Origin: Gemmiger sp. An50
GTDB taxonomy: Bacteria > Bacillota > Clostridia > Oscillospirales > Ruminococcaceae
DNA: 64,000 nt
Assembly: GCF_002161595.1 (NCBI RefSeq)
Contig: NZ_NFID01000003.1
Span: 62,001-126,000, forward strand
Reading direction: 5' to 3'
Below, in pieces: positions 30,410 to 40,240 of the stretch. The position numbers were made by a program, and so were the translations under genes. Under the pieces are notes generated by a model. The model made no database searches, was not told the DNA's origin, and saw only the letters and a list, made by a program, of their open reading frames with translations. How positions within the stretch are numbered: the stretch's first letter is position 1; every line of letters starts with the position of its first letter.

Positions 30410-31687
30410 GTGGGGGAGTATCTGAAGATCACGGGCGGGCGGCCTCTGTTCGGGCAGGCGATTGTGCCCGCCGCAAAAAACAGCATTCTGCCGCTGATCG
30501 CGGCCAGCATGCTTTGCCGGGGCGAGACACTGCTGCGGCAGGCGCCGGCGCTGGCCGATGTGGAACAAAGCGTTGCCATTTATACCGCCTTGGGCGGTCA
30601 GGTGCAGCGCCAGGGGCAGGCAGTGCGCCTGCGAGCGGACGGCGCACAGGGGCGGGGTATCCTGCCGGACGGCCCGGCCCGGTCCATGCGCAGCTCGGTG
30701 TTTTATCTGGCCCCGGCGCTGCACCGCTTCGGCCGGGTGCAGATGCCCATGCCCGGCGGCTGCAAGCTGGGGCCCCGGCCCATCGACATCCATCTGGAGG
30801 GCCTGAACCGGATGGGAGCGCAAACCCAATGGGAGGACGGCCAGCTGGTGCTCACCGCCCCCCGTGGTCTGCACGGGGTGGACTACGCCCTGCGCCTGCC
30901 CAGCGTGGGAGCCACCGAGACCCTGCTCATGGCGGCGGTGCTGGCGAAAGGGGAAACGGTGCTGCGGGGCGCGGCCCGGGAGCCGGAGATCGTGGACCTG
31001 GCTTTGTACCTGTGCGCCTGCGGAGCCTCCATTCAGGGAGCAGGCAGTCCGGTGATCCGGGTGCATGGGCGGCCTGAGCTGCATGGAGTGGACTATACCC
31101 CTATTCCGGACCGGATCTATGCCGCCACCATGGCGGCGGCGGTGGCCAGCGCGGGCGGGCAGGTGCGCATCCAGGGCTGCCCGGCGGAGTTTCTGGAGCC
31201 GGTGCTGTCGGTGCTGGAGCTGGCGGGCTGCGGGGTGCAGCGGCTGGACCGGGCGTTTCTGGTGGAGCGCAGCCGGACCTTAAAAGGGGTGGGCCGGGTG
31301 TACACCGGGGTGTATCCCGCCTTTTGTACCGATGCCGCCCCGGTGGTGGCCGCGGCCCTGCTGTGTGCCGCGGGCCGCAGCGCCGTGGAGGACACAGTGT
31401 TTGAGAACCGCTTTGCCTGCGCCGCGGGCTTTGCAGCCATGGGGGCCCAGGCCTGCCGGGCGGGCCGCGCGGTGGAGATCACAGGGGTGCGGCGGCTCAC
31501 CGGTGCGAAGGTGCAGGGAAGCGACCTGCGGGGCACGGCTGCCCTGGTGGTGGCTGCTCTGGCAGCATCCGGCGAAAGCCAGGTATTTGGCCTGGAACAT
31601 CTGCGCCGGGGATACCTGGGCCTGCCCGCCACCCTGCAAAGTCTGGGGGCAAAGGTGCAGCTGGCGATGCAGGAGGACGAGGAGTGA
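30410..31687 (+). CDS. murA: UDP-N-acetylglucosamine 1-carboxyvinyltransferase (MurA)
   Basis: The 425-residue protein catalyses the first committed step of peptidoglycan synthesis, transfer of enolpyruvate from PEP. The active-site loop MPGGCKLGPRPIDIHL contains the Cys targeted by fosfomycin. AAKNSILPLIAA at the N-terminus is the family start. GTG at 30410 follows AAAGGGG; an overlapping ATG two bases upstream is in another frame and stops within five codons. It lies between the SEDS gene and ftsZ in the division/cell-wall cluster. A second MurA elsewhere would be usual for Firmicutes. Confidence 0.93.
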   Translation: MGEYLKITGGRPLFGQAIVPAAKNSILPLIAASMLCRGETLLRQAPALADVEQSVAIYTALGGQVQRQGQAVRLRADGAQGRGILPDGPARSMRSSVFYLAPALHRFGRVQMPMPGGCKLGPRPIDIHLEGLNRMGAQTQWEDGQLVLTAPRGLHGVDYALRLPSVGATETLLMAAVLAKGETVLRGAAREPEIVDLALYLCACGASIQGAGSPVIRVHGRPELHGVDYTPIPDRIYAATMAAAVASAGGQVRIQGCPAEFLEPVLSVLELAGCGVQRLDRAFLVERSRTLKGVGRVYTGVYPAFCTDAAPVVAAALLCAAGRSAVEDTVFENRFACAAGFAAMGAQACRAGRAVEITGVRRLTGAKVQGSDLRGTAALVVAALAASGESQVFGLEHLRRGYLGLPATLQSLGAKVQLAMQEDEE

Positions 31688-31876
31688 CAGCATCCCCCCG
31701 AGTATGAGGAAAAAACTGTGAAATGGCCGCATTCTTGCACTTGAATTTGTTCGCATTATCTGGTACTCTATTAATAGCTGTATTGATATTATAGTGGCCT
31801 ATGTATGCCCGATGCTTTTCGCACTGGGGCACGGCCAGATCAAATAGACGGAATAATACTTTAGGGGGAAGTTTCA

Positions 31877-33037
<1,161 letters not shown>

Positions 33038-33051
33038 ACATTGAAGTTTCA

Positions 33052-33081
33052 GGCCCCGCGGCATTTTTGTGCCGCGGGGCC
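33052..33081 (+). terminator. Strong hairpin after ftsZ
   Basis: GGCCCCGCGGCA pairs with TGCCGCGGGGCC around TTTTTG. The T run after it is weak, so it may be a partial terminator or an mRNA-stability element between ftsZ and the DivIVA-like gene. Confidence 0.6.
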
Positions 33082-33121
33082 AGTATTTCTTGCGGAAATA
33101 ACAGCGAGGAGGGGCTGCCCT

Positions 33122-34105
33122 ATGGCAGAGCAGCAAAAGCCGGGCGAATTCAAAACAGCGGTGGTGGGAGGCTTCAAAAAGGCCGATGTGCTGGCCTACA
33201 TCGAGCAGCTCACCGCCCAGAACCAGGCGGAAAAACAGGCGCTGCAGCAGACAGCGGACAAACTGCGCCAGGAAGTGGAGCAGCTGAAAAAGGACAAGCA
33301 GCTCCTGGTGGACAAGACCCGGGAGGTGTGCGATAAGCTGGCCGCTCAGGAAAAGCTCACCGCCCAGGAAACCGAGCGGGCCAGCGGTCTGGCAAGCCAG
33401 CTGCTCAGTGCCCGGGAAAACGCCGATACTTACCAGAAGCGTCTCTGCGCCAAGGAGCAGGAGGCGGTGGTGCTGCGGGCTGACCTGCAGAACCTGCAGC
33501 AGCTGCTTGCCAGCCGCCAGCAGGAGGTGGAGCAGGCCCGCCAGGCGGTGGAAGAACAAAAGCAGGCCTGTGCCCGCCAGTTGGACCAGCAGCAGGCAAG
33601 CTTCCGGGAAAAGAGCGAACAGCAGGCCGCCGAGCTGCTGAAAAACGTGGAGGAGCGGGGCCGCAGCCTGGACCGGCGCTTCCGGGAACTGGAAGAGAAG
33701 AAGCTGGCTCAGCGCCAGCAGATGGCCGCCGAGCGTCAGCGCCAGCTGGACTACGCCCGCGCCGAGCAGGCCCGTCTGGCTGAGAGCAGCCGCCGCGTGG
33801 CTGACAGCATCCGGGAATTGCGCCAGCAGCTGGCTCAGGTGGATGTCCAGATCAATCAGGCGGCCCAGCAGCTGCAGCAGGCCACCGGCAGCATTTACGA
33901 CGCACTGGGTGAGACCCGGCAGAGTCTGGACCGGCTGGAAAGCCAGACGGCCCGGTATCCCCAGCCCGCCCCGGCAGGCAAGCCCCGGCATGCAGCGGCA
34001 GCGCCCAAGGCACCCAAAAGCCCTGAGCAGCCGCCCAAGCCCCCGAAAGCACCCTCCCGCAGCCAGAACCTTCTGGACCTGTTGGACAAGCTGCTGCAAA
34101 AGTAA
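33122..34105 (+). CDS. DivIVA-like coiled-coil protein
   Basis: The 327-residue protein begins with a DivIVA-type segment (FKTAVVGGFKKADVLAYIEQL), followed by a long Gln/Glu/Arg-rich coiled coil (about 30-265) and a Pro/Lys-rich tail ending SRSQNLLDLLDKLLQK. DivIVA and relatives mark division sites and poles and recruit division or wall proteins. The position directly after ftsZ supports a division role. The ATG at 33122 is preceded by GAGGAGGGG; upstream codons overlap the hairpin. No membrane helix is present. Confidence 0.82.
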   Translation: MAEQQKPGEFKTAVVGGFKKADVLAYIEQLTAQNQAEKQALQQTADKLRQEVEQLKKDKQLLVDKTREVCDKLAAQEKLTAQETERASGLASQLLSARENADTYQKRLCAKEQEAVVLRADLQNLQQLLASRQQEVEQARQAVEEQKQACARQLDQQQASFREKSEQQAAELLKNVEERGRSLDRRFRELEEKKLAQRQQMAAERQRQLDYARAEQARLAESSRRVADSIRELRQQLAQVDVQINQAAQQLQQATGSIYDALGETRQSLDRLESQTARYPQPAPAGKPRHAAAAPKAPKSPEQPPKPPKAPSRSQNLLDLLDKLLQK

Positions 34106-34120
34106 AGGATAGAAAGAAAA

Positions 34121-34154
34121 AGCATGGAGCGGATTTTCCGTTCCATGCTTTTTG
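34121..34154 (+). terminator. Terminator at the end of the division cluster
   Basis: AGCATGGA-CGGA / TCCG-TCCATGCT stem with a TTTT loop followed by a T-rich run. Confidence 0.85.
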
Positions 34155-34179
34155 TGTTTTGAAGAGAAGCGGCGGCCGG

Positions 34180-34758
34180 TCAGTGACGGCCGGTGCCCTT
34201 TTCCATCAGATAGGTGGCGGTCAGGTCCGCCATGTGCAGCTTCACCGCCAGCGGGTAGGCGTCGTAGGCCTGACTGATGGCCCAGCTGCCGCCCCGGGCA
34301 GCGTCGTCAAAACCGCCCATGTGCCAGCGGATGGCTACTGCCTCGGCGGGCTTGAGCCGCACGAAGCGCTCGATCAGAAACACGCTCTTCTCGCCGTGAC
34401 CGTAGGGGAACTGGTCCTCCACGTTGAAGGTGGGGACCTTTTCCCACTGGCCGGTGGCCTCGTTCTTCACGTTGCGGGTGCCCGCCTTGTAATAGTTGGC
34501 CTTGCACAGATCGTGGAGCAGGGTGCACAGGGTCACGCTCTCCAGATTGTCCACGCCTTCCTCATAAAAGCGGTCCATATAGGCCTGGTACACATTCAGG
34601 CTGTGCATCACCAGGCCCTGCTCACAGGCCCCGTGGAACCGGGTGGAGGCAGGCGCGCGGAAGAAGTCGGTGCCGGCCAGCCATTCCAGCAGCTTGTCCA
34701 CGCCGTGGCGCTGCACCTGGCTGGAAAGCAGGCTGCAAAAATCCTCCTGGTAGCCCAT
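34180..34758 (-). CDS. HD-domain phosphohydrolase
   Basis: This 192-residue protein has the HD metal-binding pattern: His in LVMHSLNVY, the HD pair in CTLLHDLCKANY, and further His in YGHGEKSVF and IRWHMGGFD. HD proteins hydrolyse nucleotides, cyclic dinucleotides or related phosphoesters; the substrate is unknown. The ATG overlaps the stop of the PC4-like gene (TAATG), so the two are coupled. A longer reading frame upstream exists but overlaps that gene and has unusual composition, so this start is preferred. Confidence 0.86.
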   Translation of the reverse strand: MGYQEDFCSLLSSQVQRHGVDKLLEWLAGTDFFRAPASTRFHGACEQGLVMHSLNVYQAYMDRFYEEGVDNLESVTLCTLLHDLCKANYYKAGTRNVKNEATGQWEKVPTFNVEDQFPYGHGEKSVFLIERFVRLKPAEAVAIRWHMGGFDDAARGGSWAISQAYDAYPLAVKLHMADLTATYLMEKGTGRH

Positions 34759-34979
34759 TACAGCTCCAGCTCTTCCAGGATGCCCTTCAGGATGGCCATC
34801 TCGTCGTGGCTCAGGCTGATGCCCTTGCCCATCTTGGTGCCGTCCGGGGACCAGTCGCGGATGTCGTATTTGGGCTCGCGGTCGTTCCAGCTCACCATGT
34901 TCAGCTGGCGCTCCCATCCGTTGGCGCTCTGGGACAGCACAGCGATGCGTTCGGTGATCTCATATTTGAATTCTGCCAT
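34758..34979 (-). CDS. PC4/YdbC-type ssDNA-binding protein
   Basis: The 73-residue protein (MAEFKYEITERIAVLS...NMVSWNDREPKYDIRDWSPDGTKMGKGISLS) matches the bacterial YdbC family related to the transcription coactivator PC4/p15, which binds single-stranded DNA. The KYDIRDWSPD signature is diagnostic. Length is normal from the ATG at 34979, which has GGAAGG upstream; 14 further in-frame codons are unlikely. It shares a transcript with an HD phosphohydrolase, behind a good sigma-A promoter. Confidence 0.9.
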   Translation of the reverse strand: MAEFKYEITERIAVLSQSANGWERQLNMVSWNDREPKYDIRDWSPDGTKMGKGISLSHDEMAILKGILEELEL

Positions 34980-35048
34980 GGGAAAATATCCTTCCTTCAT
35001 CCATGATTTGAAGGGGCACAAAGCCCCCCTTGGGTGTTATCAGACCTT

Positions 35049-35077
35049 ATTGTAATGGATGGAAGGGAAGAATGCAA
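35049..35077 (-). promoter_or_regulatory. Promoter of the PC4-like/HD operon
   Basis: Minus-strand TTGCAT (35072-35077) and TACAAT (35049-35054), spacing 17. Confidence 0.7.
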
Positions 35078-35122
35078 GCCCCAACTGGTAAAATCAGGGC
35101 AGAGGAACCGCCGGGGGAATCT

Positions 35123-35353
35123 TCAGCCCTGGGGAAACTGCTCCTTGCTCTTCTGCTTGCTGCGCACCGTGGCGCCGCTTTCCACCCAGCCCTCGGGGCC
35201 GGGCGTGGCCTGCTGGCCGGTGTAGGCAAGATCCGGCTGCAACGTACCCTCGGCCCGGGCCTGCTGCGCGTTGCGGGAAGGCCCGATGCAGCCGGAGGGA
35301 CCGGTCTGGCGTCCGCTGTGTTTGGGGGATTGGTCGGATTGCTTGCGTGGCAT
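35123..35353 (-). CDS. Small disordered hydrophilic protein, unknown
   Basis: A GGAGGTGAC ribosome site six bases before the ATG marks a real start. The 76-residue product (MPRKQSDQSPKHSG...) is rich in Gln, Pro, Ser, Gly and Lys, with no hydrophobic core, so it is probably unstructured. No family is recognised; small basic disordered proteins of this kind occur in spore-formers and nucleoid-associated roles, but that is a guess. It is divergent from the molybdenum hydroxylase operon and sits upstream of the PC4-like promoter. Confidence 0.6.
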   Translation of the reverse strand: MPRKQSDQSPKHSGRQTGPSGCIGPSRNAQQARAEGTLQPDLAYTGQQATPGPEGWVESGATVRSKQKSKEQFPQG

Positions 35354-35405
35354 TGCTGTCACCTCCTTGCCCTTAGCCTGCCCCGGTGCGCACTTTGTTA
35401 TGCCA

Positions 35406-35434
35406 TTGGCAAGCCGGGTGGGGCGTGCTATAAT
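35406..35434 (+). promoter_or_regulatory. Promoter of the molybdenum hydroxylase operon
   Basis: TTGGCA (35406-35411), 17 bases, TATAAT (35429-35434), 80 bases before the ATG at 35514, which has GGAAGAGAGAGG before it. Confidence 0.75.
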
Positions 35435-35513
35435 AACACCAGGAAAAACGGCATGCCGGCAAGGCGCGCCGGGCAGGGGGCAAAGGCCCTTTGCGGAGGG
35501 AGGAAGAGAGAGG

Positions 35514-38240
35514 ATGACCCAGGTTCGATTTGAATTGAACGGCAGCCCGGTCACCGCCCAGGACGAGGGCCAGAGCCTGCTGCAGTACCTGCGGGGCACG
35601 GCCTGCCTGAACGGGGCCAAGAACGGCTGCGGCACCGGCCAGTGCGGAGCCTGCACCGTTCTGCTGGACGGGCGGCCGGTGCGCTCCTGCGTGACGCCGC
35701 TGGCCCGCGTGAAGGGCAAAGCGGTGCTCACCATCGAGGGATTGAAAGGCCCGGACAGCGGCCTGCATCCTATCCAGAAGGCTTTTCTGGATGTGGGCGC
35801 GGTGCAGTGCGGCTTCTGTACCCCGGGCATGGTGCTGGCCACCAAGGCCCTGCTGGACCGGGTGCCGGACCCCACCGAGGAGCAGATCTGCCAGGCGCTG
35901 GCGGCCAACTACTGCCGCTGCACCGGCTATGTGAAGATCATCGAAGCGGTACGCCTGGCGGCTGCCCGTCTGCGGGGCGAGGAGCCCGGCGCGGATTGGG
36001 CACGCACCAAGGAGCATACCACTCTGATCGGGGCCGAAGGGGAGCAGCAGCCCGCCCCCGGCCGGGTGCTGGGGCACGCCCTGTGGGACGTGGACGGCCC
36101 GGCGAAGGCGGACGGCTCCCTGCAATACTGCAACGATATGACACGCCCGGATATGCTGTTCGGCGTCTTTGTGTGGGCGCCCGCTCCGGCGGGACGGCTG
36201 CGGGCGCTGGAGCTGGAACAGGCCCGAAGCATGCCCGGTGTGTTCGACATCCTCACCGGCGAACGGGTCCCCGGCGACAATCATCTGGGCACCTTTGAGC
36301 GGGAGCAGCCGGTCTTCTGCACCGAGCGGTTTGCTTTCCTGGGCGACATGCTGGCTCTGGTGCTGGCGGATACCGAGGACCACGCCCGCGCCGCCGCAAA
36401 AGCGGTCCGGGTGGATTGGGACGAGGAGCCAGGGGTATATACCATCCGGCAGGGCCTGGAGGAGGGGGCTATCCTGGCCCAGAACGGCCGGACGGTGGGG
36501 GACCTGGACCAGGCCCGAACCCGCAGCGCCGCCTCAGTGGGCGCGAACTACCGGCTGGAGCGGGTGGAGCACGGCTGTCTGGAGCCGGAGTGCGCCCTGG
36601 CCTGCTACGAGCAGGACCTGCTCACCGTGTATGCCACCACCCAGTCGCCCTTTGAGATCCGCCGGATGCTGGCGGCCATCCTGGCCCTGCCCGAGGAGCA
36701 GGTGCGGGTGGTGGGCACCCAGCTGGGCGGAGCCTTTGGCAGCAAGTGCGATGCCCACGTGGAGGCAGCTGCCGCCGTGGCCTGCGCGGTCACCGGACGC
36801 CCGGTGAAGGTGGCACTGGACCGGCGGGAATCCCTGCTGCTGTCCACCAAGCGGCATGCCTTCGAAACTAGCTACCGGGTGGACGTGGATGGCGAGGGCC
36901 ACATTCTGGGCCTGGATGCCCAGCTGTGCAGCGACGCAGGCCCCTACGACAACCTGAGCACCGGCGTACTGATGCAGGCCTGTATCTTTGCGGGCGGACC
37001 TTACCAAATTCCCAACCTGCGGGTGGAAGGTAAGGCGGTGCGCACCAACAACGTGCTGGGCGGAGCCTTCCGGGGCTTCGGCATCAACCAGGGTGCCATC
37101 TGCATCGAGACCATGCTGGACGAGGCAGCCCGTAAGCTGGGCATGGACCCCTTTGAGATCCGCCGCCGCAATGCACTGCGGCCCGGCGCGTCCACCGTGG
37201 GCGGCGAGGTGCTGCGCCACAGCGTGGGCCTGCTGGAAACCATCGACGCCTGCGAGCGGCTCACCAAACAGGCGCTGGAAGAATACCGGCCCCGTTACCC
37301 CCAGGGTAGCAAGGTGCTGGGCGTGGGCGTGGCCAGCGGCTTCAAAAACGTGGGCGTGGGCAAGGGCGTGCCGGACGACGGCGGCTGCATCCTGACCATC
37401 TGCGAGGATGGACGGCTGCGCATGCAGGTCTCCGGCATCGACATGGGCCAGGGCTTCCGTACCGCCATGCTGCAGCTGTGCGCCGAGGCCACCGGCTTTG
37501 ACCCGGAGCAGATCGACGTGTTCTGCGGCGATACCTCCGCCACTCTGCCCCACGGCCAGGCAGTGAGCGAGCGCCAGACCCTGAACTCCGGCCGGGCAGT
37601 GGTGGAAGCGGCCGCCCGTCTGAAGGAGATCTGCGAGAAAGACCCCTGGCAGCCGGGCCAGCGGCGCAGTGCTCAGTACCGGTTCGTGGCCCCGCCCACC
37701 TATAAGCTGGAGGACGAGCGGGCCCGCCGGGAGGAGGGCGAAAACTACCGCAATTATCCGGCCTATGCCTACACCACTCAGGCAGCCCTTGTGGAGGTGG
37801 ACAAGGCCACCGGCCAGGTGCGGGTGCTGAAGGTGATCGCCGCCCACGACGTGGGCCGGGCTATCAACCCCCACATCATCGAGGGCCAGATCCAGGGCAG
37901 CTGCTCCATGGGCATCGGTTATGCGATCCAGGAGCAGTTCCCCAGCGAGAAGGGCGTGCCCCTGACGCTGCGGTATGACCAGCTGGGCCTGCCGCGGGCG
38001 GGCGAGACCCCGGATTACGAGATCGCTTTGGTGGAGGACCCGGAGCCGCTGGGACCCTTCGGGGCCAAGGGCATCTCCGAGGTGGCCACTGTACCCATGA
38101 CCCCGGCGGTGCTCAACGCCATTTATGACGCGGTGGGCGTGCGCATCCGCACTCTGCCCGCCACGCCGCAGCGCATTCTGGAAGCATTGGCTGAACAAGA
38201 AGAAACCGAGGAGGCAGTTTGCGATGAACGCTTATTTTAA
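35514..38240 (+). CDS. Molybdenum hydroxylase with fused 2x[2Fe-2S] and Mo-binding domains (aldehyde oxidoreductase/xanthine dehydrogenase family)
   Basis: The 908-residue protein fuses an N-terminal plant-type [2Fe-2S] domain (CGTGQCGACTVLL...C), a second [2Fe-2S] domain (CGFCTPGM...CRCTGY) and the large molybdopterin-binding subunit (QLGGAFGSK, GAFRGFG, with the catalytic Glu expected in GAKGISEV). There is no FAD domain, which matches the Mop aldehyde oxidoreductase of Desulfovibrio in length and layout. It hydroxylates an aldehyde or heterocycle with water; the substrate is unknown. Its end overlaps by 17 bases an isochorismatase-like hydrolase gene, suggesting a degradative pathway such as purine or pyridine breakdown. 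Cofactor genes are not in the window. Confidence 0.92.
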   Translation: MTQVRFELNGSPVTAQDEGQSLLQYLRGTACLNGAKNGCGTGQCGACTVLLDGRPVRSCVTPLARVKGKAVLTIEGLKGPDSGLHPIQKAFLDVGAVQCGFCTPGMVLATKALLDRVPDPTEEQICQALAANYCRCTGYVKIIEAVRLAAARLRGEEPGADWARTKEHTTLIGAEGEQQPAPGRVLGHALWDVDGPAKADGSLQYCNDMTRPDMLFGVFVWAPAPAGRLRALELEQARSMPGVFDILTGERVPGDNHLGTFEREQPVFCTERFAFLGDMLALVLADTEDHARAAAKAVRVDWDEEPGVYTIRQGLEEGAILAQNGRTVGDLDQARTRSAASVGANYRLERVEHGCLEPECALACYEQDLLTVYATTQSPFEIRRMLAAILALPEEQVRVVGTQLGGAFGSKCDAHVEAAAAVACAVTGRPVKVALDRRESLLLSTKRHAFETSYRVDVDGEGHILGLDAQLCSDAGPYDNLSTGVLMQACIFAGGPYQIPNLRVEGKAVRTNNVLGGAFRGFGINQGAICIETMLDEAARKLGMDPFEIRRRNALRPGASTVGGEVLRHSVGLLETIDACERLTKQALEEYRPRYPQGSKVLGVGVASGFKNVGVGKGVPDDGGCILTICEDGRLRMQVSGIDMGQGFRTAMLQLCAEATGFDPEQIDVFCGDTSATLPHGQAVSERQTLNSGRAVVEAAARLKEICEKDPWQPGQRRSAQYRFVAPPTYKLEDERARREEGENYRNYPAYAYTTQAALVEVDKATGQVRVLKVIAAHDVGRAINPHIIEGQIQGSCSMGIGYAIQEQFPSEKGVPLTLRYDQLGLPRAGETPDYEIALVEDPEPLGPFGAKGISEVATVPMTPAVLNAIYDAVGVRIRTLPATPQRILEALAEQEETEEAVCDERLF

Positions 38241-38907
38241 CGGAGTGGAAAAAACGGTAAACGAGCAGCTGGCCGCGGAGTTCCTGGACCCCGCCCACAC
38301 CGCCGTCATCACCATTGATATGCACGACGGCCACCTTTCCCAGGACCCAGACTGCCCCTGCCCGTCTCCCCGGGGGCGGCAGATCGTCCAGCCGCTGAAC
38401 GAGTTTCTGTCTCGCTGCCGGGCGCTGGGCCTGCCGGTGATCCATGTGCGCAGTACCCTCCGGGCGGACGGTGCCGACGAGCGGCTGTACCCCTCGGCCT
38501 GGCGGATGGTCTTTCCCATCACGGTGGGTGAGATCCCGAACATTGCCCAGCACGCGCTGGAGGGCACCCGCTGGAACAAGATGAGCATCGAAACCGAGCC
38601 CACCGATTACCGGGTGAACGGCAAAAAGCGGCTTTCCGCTTTTTATGCCACCGATCTGGAGCTGCTGCTGCGGAACCTGGGCATCCGGCGGATCGTGCTC
38701 ACCGGCTGCATGACCGATTGCTGCGTGCTCAACACCGCCTTTGACGGGGCCAACCGGGACTTCCGGGTGGTGGTGCCCGGCGATCTGACCCGCGGCACCG
38801 AGGAGCTGGAGCAGCCCGCACTGCAGATGATCTCGCTGCATCTGGGTCTGGTGGTGGATTCCGGCGCGCTTTTGCAGCATTGGGAAAGCGAGCAGGCCCA
38901 TGGCTGA
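38224..38907 (+). CDS. Isochorismatase-family cysteine hydrolase
   Basis: The 227-residue protein has the Asp-Lys-Cys triad: Asp in VITIDMHDGH, Lys in NGKKRLSAF and Cys in GCMTDCCVLNTAF. Such enzymes hydrolyse amides or vinyl ethers (nicotinamidase, N-carbamoyl hydrolases, isochorismatase). Translation starts inside the upstream molybdenum hydroxylase gene (ATG 38224), and the end overlaps the next gene by eight bases, so it belongs to that operon. A ring-hydroxylating enzyme followed by a C-N hydrolase suggests catabolism of an N-heterocycle; the substrate is inferred only. Confidence 0.88.
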   Translation: MNAYFNGVEKTVNEQLAAEFLDPAHTAVITIDMHDGHLSQDPDCPCPSPRGRQIVQPLNEFLSRCRALGLPVIHVRSTLRADGADERLYPSAWRMVFPITVGEIPNIAQHALEGTRWNKMSIETEPTDYRVNGKKRLSAFYATDLELLLRNLGIRRIVLTGCMTDCCVLNTAFDGANRDFRVVVPGDLTRGTEELEQPALQMISLHLGLVVDSGALLQHWESEQAHG

Positions 38908-39553
38908 AAACCCTGGACGCAAGCTCTCCCCTCGGGAACAAGCCCGCTGTGAAGCATTACAGCGTTTAAGTGACCGGATGAAGGAACAGGGCTACCGGCG
39001 GGTGGACCTGGTGGTGGATGTGGTGCAGGCCAACGGGATGGCAGTGGTGATCATGCTGCCCTTTCTGGTTGCGGCGGCAGTGATTTTTTTCGCCTTGAAC
39101 CCGGTAAAGGAACTGTATATCTCCTTTTCCGGGCTGCTGCTCTGGCTGCTGGTATTTTTGGTGCTGATGGTGCTGCACGAGGCCATTCATGGCCTGACCT
39201 GGGGACTGATGGCGCCCCATGGCTTCAAGGCCATCGCCTTCGGGGTGATCTGGCAGATGCTCACCCCCTACTGCACCTGCACCGATGGATTGAAGCGCTG
39301 GCAGTACCTGCTGGGCGGACTAATGCCAACCTTGGTCCTGGGCTTCGGATTGGCAGCACTTGCCACCTCCCAGGGCAGCCTGTGGCTGTTTTCGCTGGCG
39401 GAGCTGATGATTTTGGGCGGCGGCGGAGATTTTCTGATCGTGCTCAAGATGCTGCGCCATCCCAAAAAATCCGGCGCGGTGTACTACGACCATCCCTATG
39501 AATGTGGGCTGGTGGTTTTTGAACCGGCGGGCAGCGATGCACCCGCCGCCTGA
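38900..39553 (+). CDS. DUF3267-type membrane protein with HEAIH zinc motif
   Basis: The 217-residue protein has four or five membrane helices and a metalloprotease-like HEAIHG motif (about residue 94). It belongs to the DUF3267 group of putative membrane zinc metalloproteases related to site-2 proteases. Acidic/His residues later in the chain could complete the site. Overlap with the preceding hydrolase gene suggests cotranscription. Its substrate and link to the molybdenum hydroxylase are not apparent. Confidence 0.85.
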   Translation: MAENPGRKLSPREQARCEALQRLSDRMKEQGYRRVDLVVDVVQANGMAVVIMLPFLVAAAVIFFALNPVKELYISFSGLLLWLLVFLVLMVLHEAIHGLTWGLMAPHGFKAIAFGVIWQMLTPYCTCTDGLKRWQYLLGGLMPTLVLGFGLAALATSQGSLWLFSLAELMILGGGGDFLIVLKMLRHPKKSGAVYYDHPYECGLVVFEPAGSDAPAA

Positions 39554-39573
39554 GGAAAGGGGATACGAACGGC

Positions 39574-39957
39574 ATGGATCTAGAGCGTTACTGGCGCGCC
39601 GCGCTGGCGCAAAATGCACAAGAGATGCGGCCCTTCTTCCGAAAGAACGCGGTGGTTCGCTGGCCCAACACCGACGAGCAGTTCACGGTGGAGGAGTTTC
39701 TCCGGGCCAATTGTGAATACCCCGGCAGCTGGGACGGCCAGATCGAACGGCTTGAGCAGACCGACAGCTTGCTCATCACGGTGGTGCATGTGTACTCCCG
39801 GGACAAAACGGTCTCCTGTCATGTGACCTCCTTTTTTCAAATTGAGAAGGACCGGATCGCCGCGCTGGAGGAATACTGGGGCGACGACGGCCCGCCGCCC
39901 CGCTGGCGGCAGGAAATGGGCATCGGAAGACCCATCCGGCAAAGCGGCGAACAATGA
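39574..39957 (+). CDS. SnoaL/NTF2-like protein
   Basis: This 127-residue cone-shaped NTF2-fold protein (MDLERYWRAALAQNAQEMRPFFRKNAVVRWPNTDEQFT...) resembles nuclear transport factor 2-like or SnoaL-like small proteins, which can be enzymes, ligand-binding or delivery proteins. It lies 20 bases after the membrane zinc protein and ends the operon before a strong terminator. The exact role is not readable from sequence. Confidence 0.82.
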   Translation: MDLERYWRAALAQNAQEMRPFFRKNAVVRWPNTDEQFTVEEFLRANCEYPGSWDGQIERLEQTDSLLITVVHVYSRDKTVSCHVTSFFQIEKDRIAALEEYWGDDGPPPRWRQEMGIGRPIRQSGEQ

Positions 39958-39965
39958 GAAGATGC

Positions 39966-40002
39966 AAAAAGCTCCCTGGCACGCGGCCAGGGAGCTTTTT
40001 TG
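39966..40002 (+). terminator. Terminator of the molybdenum hydroxylase operon
   Basis: AAAAGCTCCCTGG pairs with CCAGGGAGCTTTTTT; a clear intrinsic terminator. Confidence 0.9.
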
Positions 40003-40018
40003 CTAGGGAACAGAAGGG

Positions 40019-40225
40019 TCAGGGCTTGGGGAGCATGCAGACCACCACATTGCCGGCGCGTTCCACATCGGCGGCGGTGCGGATGGCGGTTTCCAGCTGT
40101 TCCAGCGGGAACTCGTGGGTGCTGATGGATTCCAGCTTCCAGCGTCCGCAGGTCATGATGTGTAACATGCTTCCTGGGTTCTGTGCCCACACCTGACTCA
40201 GAAAGGAGCGGGGGAACTGCTTTTG
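40019..40225 (-). pseudogene. C-terminal remnant of a zinc-dependent alcohol/sorbitol dehydrogenase
   Basis: On the minus strand a frame ending at 40019 reads FPLEQLETAIRTAADVERAG and NVVVCMLPKP, the usual C-terminus of medium-chain dehydrogenases. Upstream, at about 40225, the frame meets a stop and no start or catalytic domain is present. It is a decayed fragment directly behind the TetR gene, probably what is left of the regulator's former neighbour. Confidence 0.6.
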
Positions 40226-40240
40226 GGACTTGGTTTGCCT

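Noticed and set aside
34758-34917. N-terminal extension of the HD protein
   Set aside because: The extra 53 codons overlap the PC4-like gene in another frame and have Pro/Arg/Gly shadow composition; the TAATG-coupled ATG is better.
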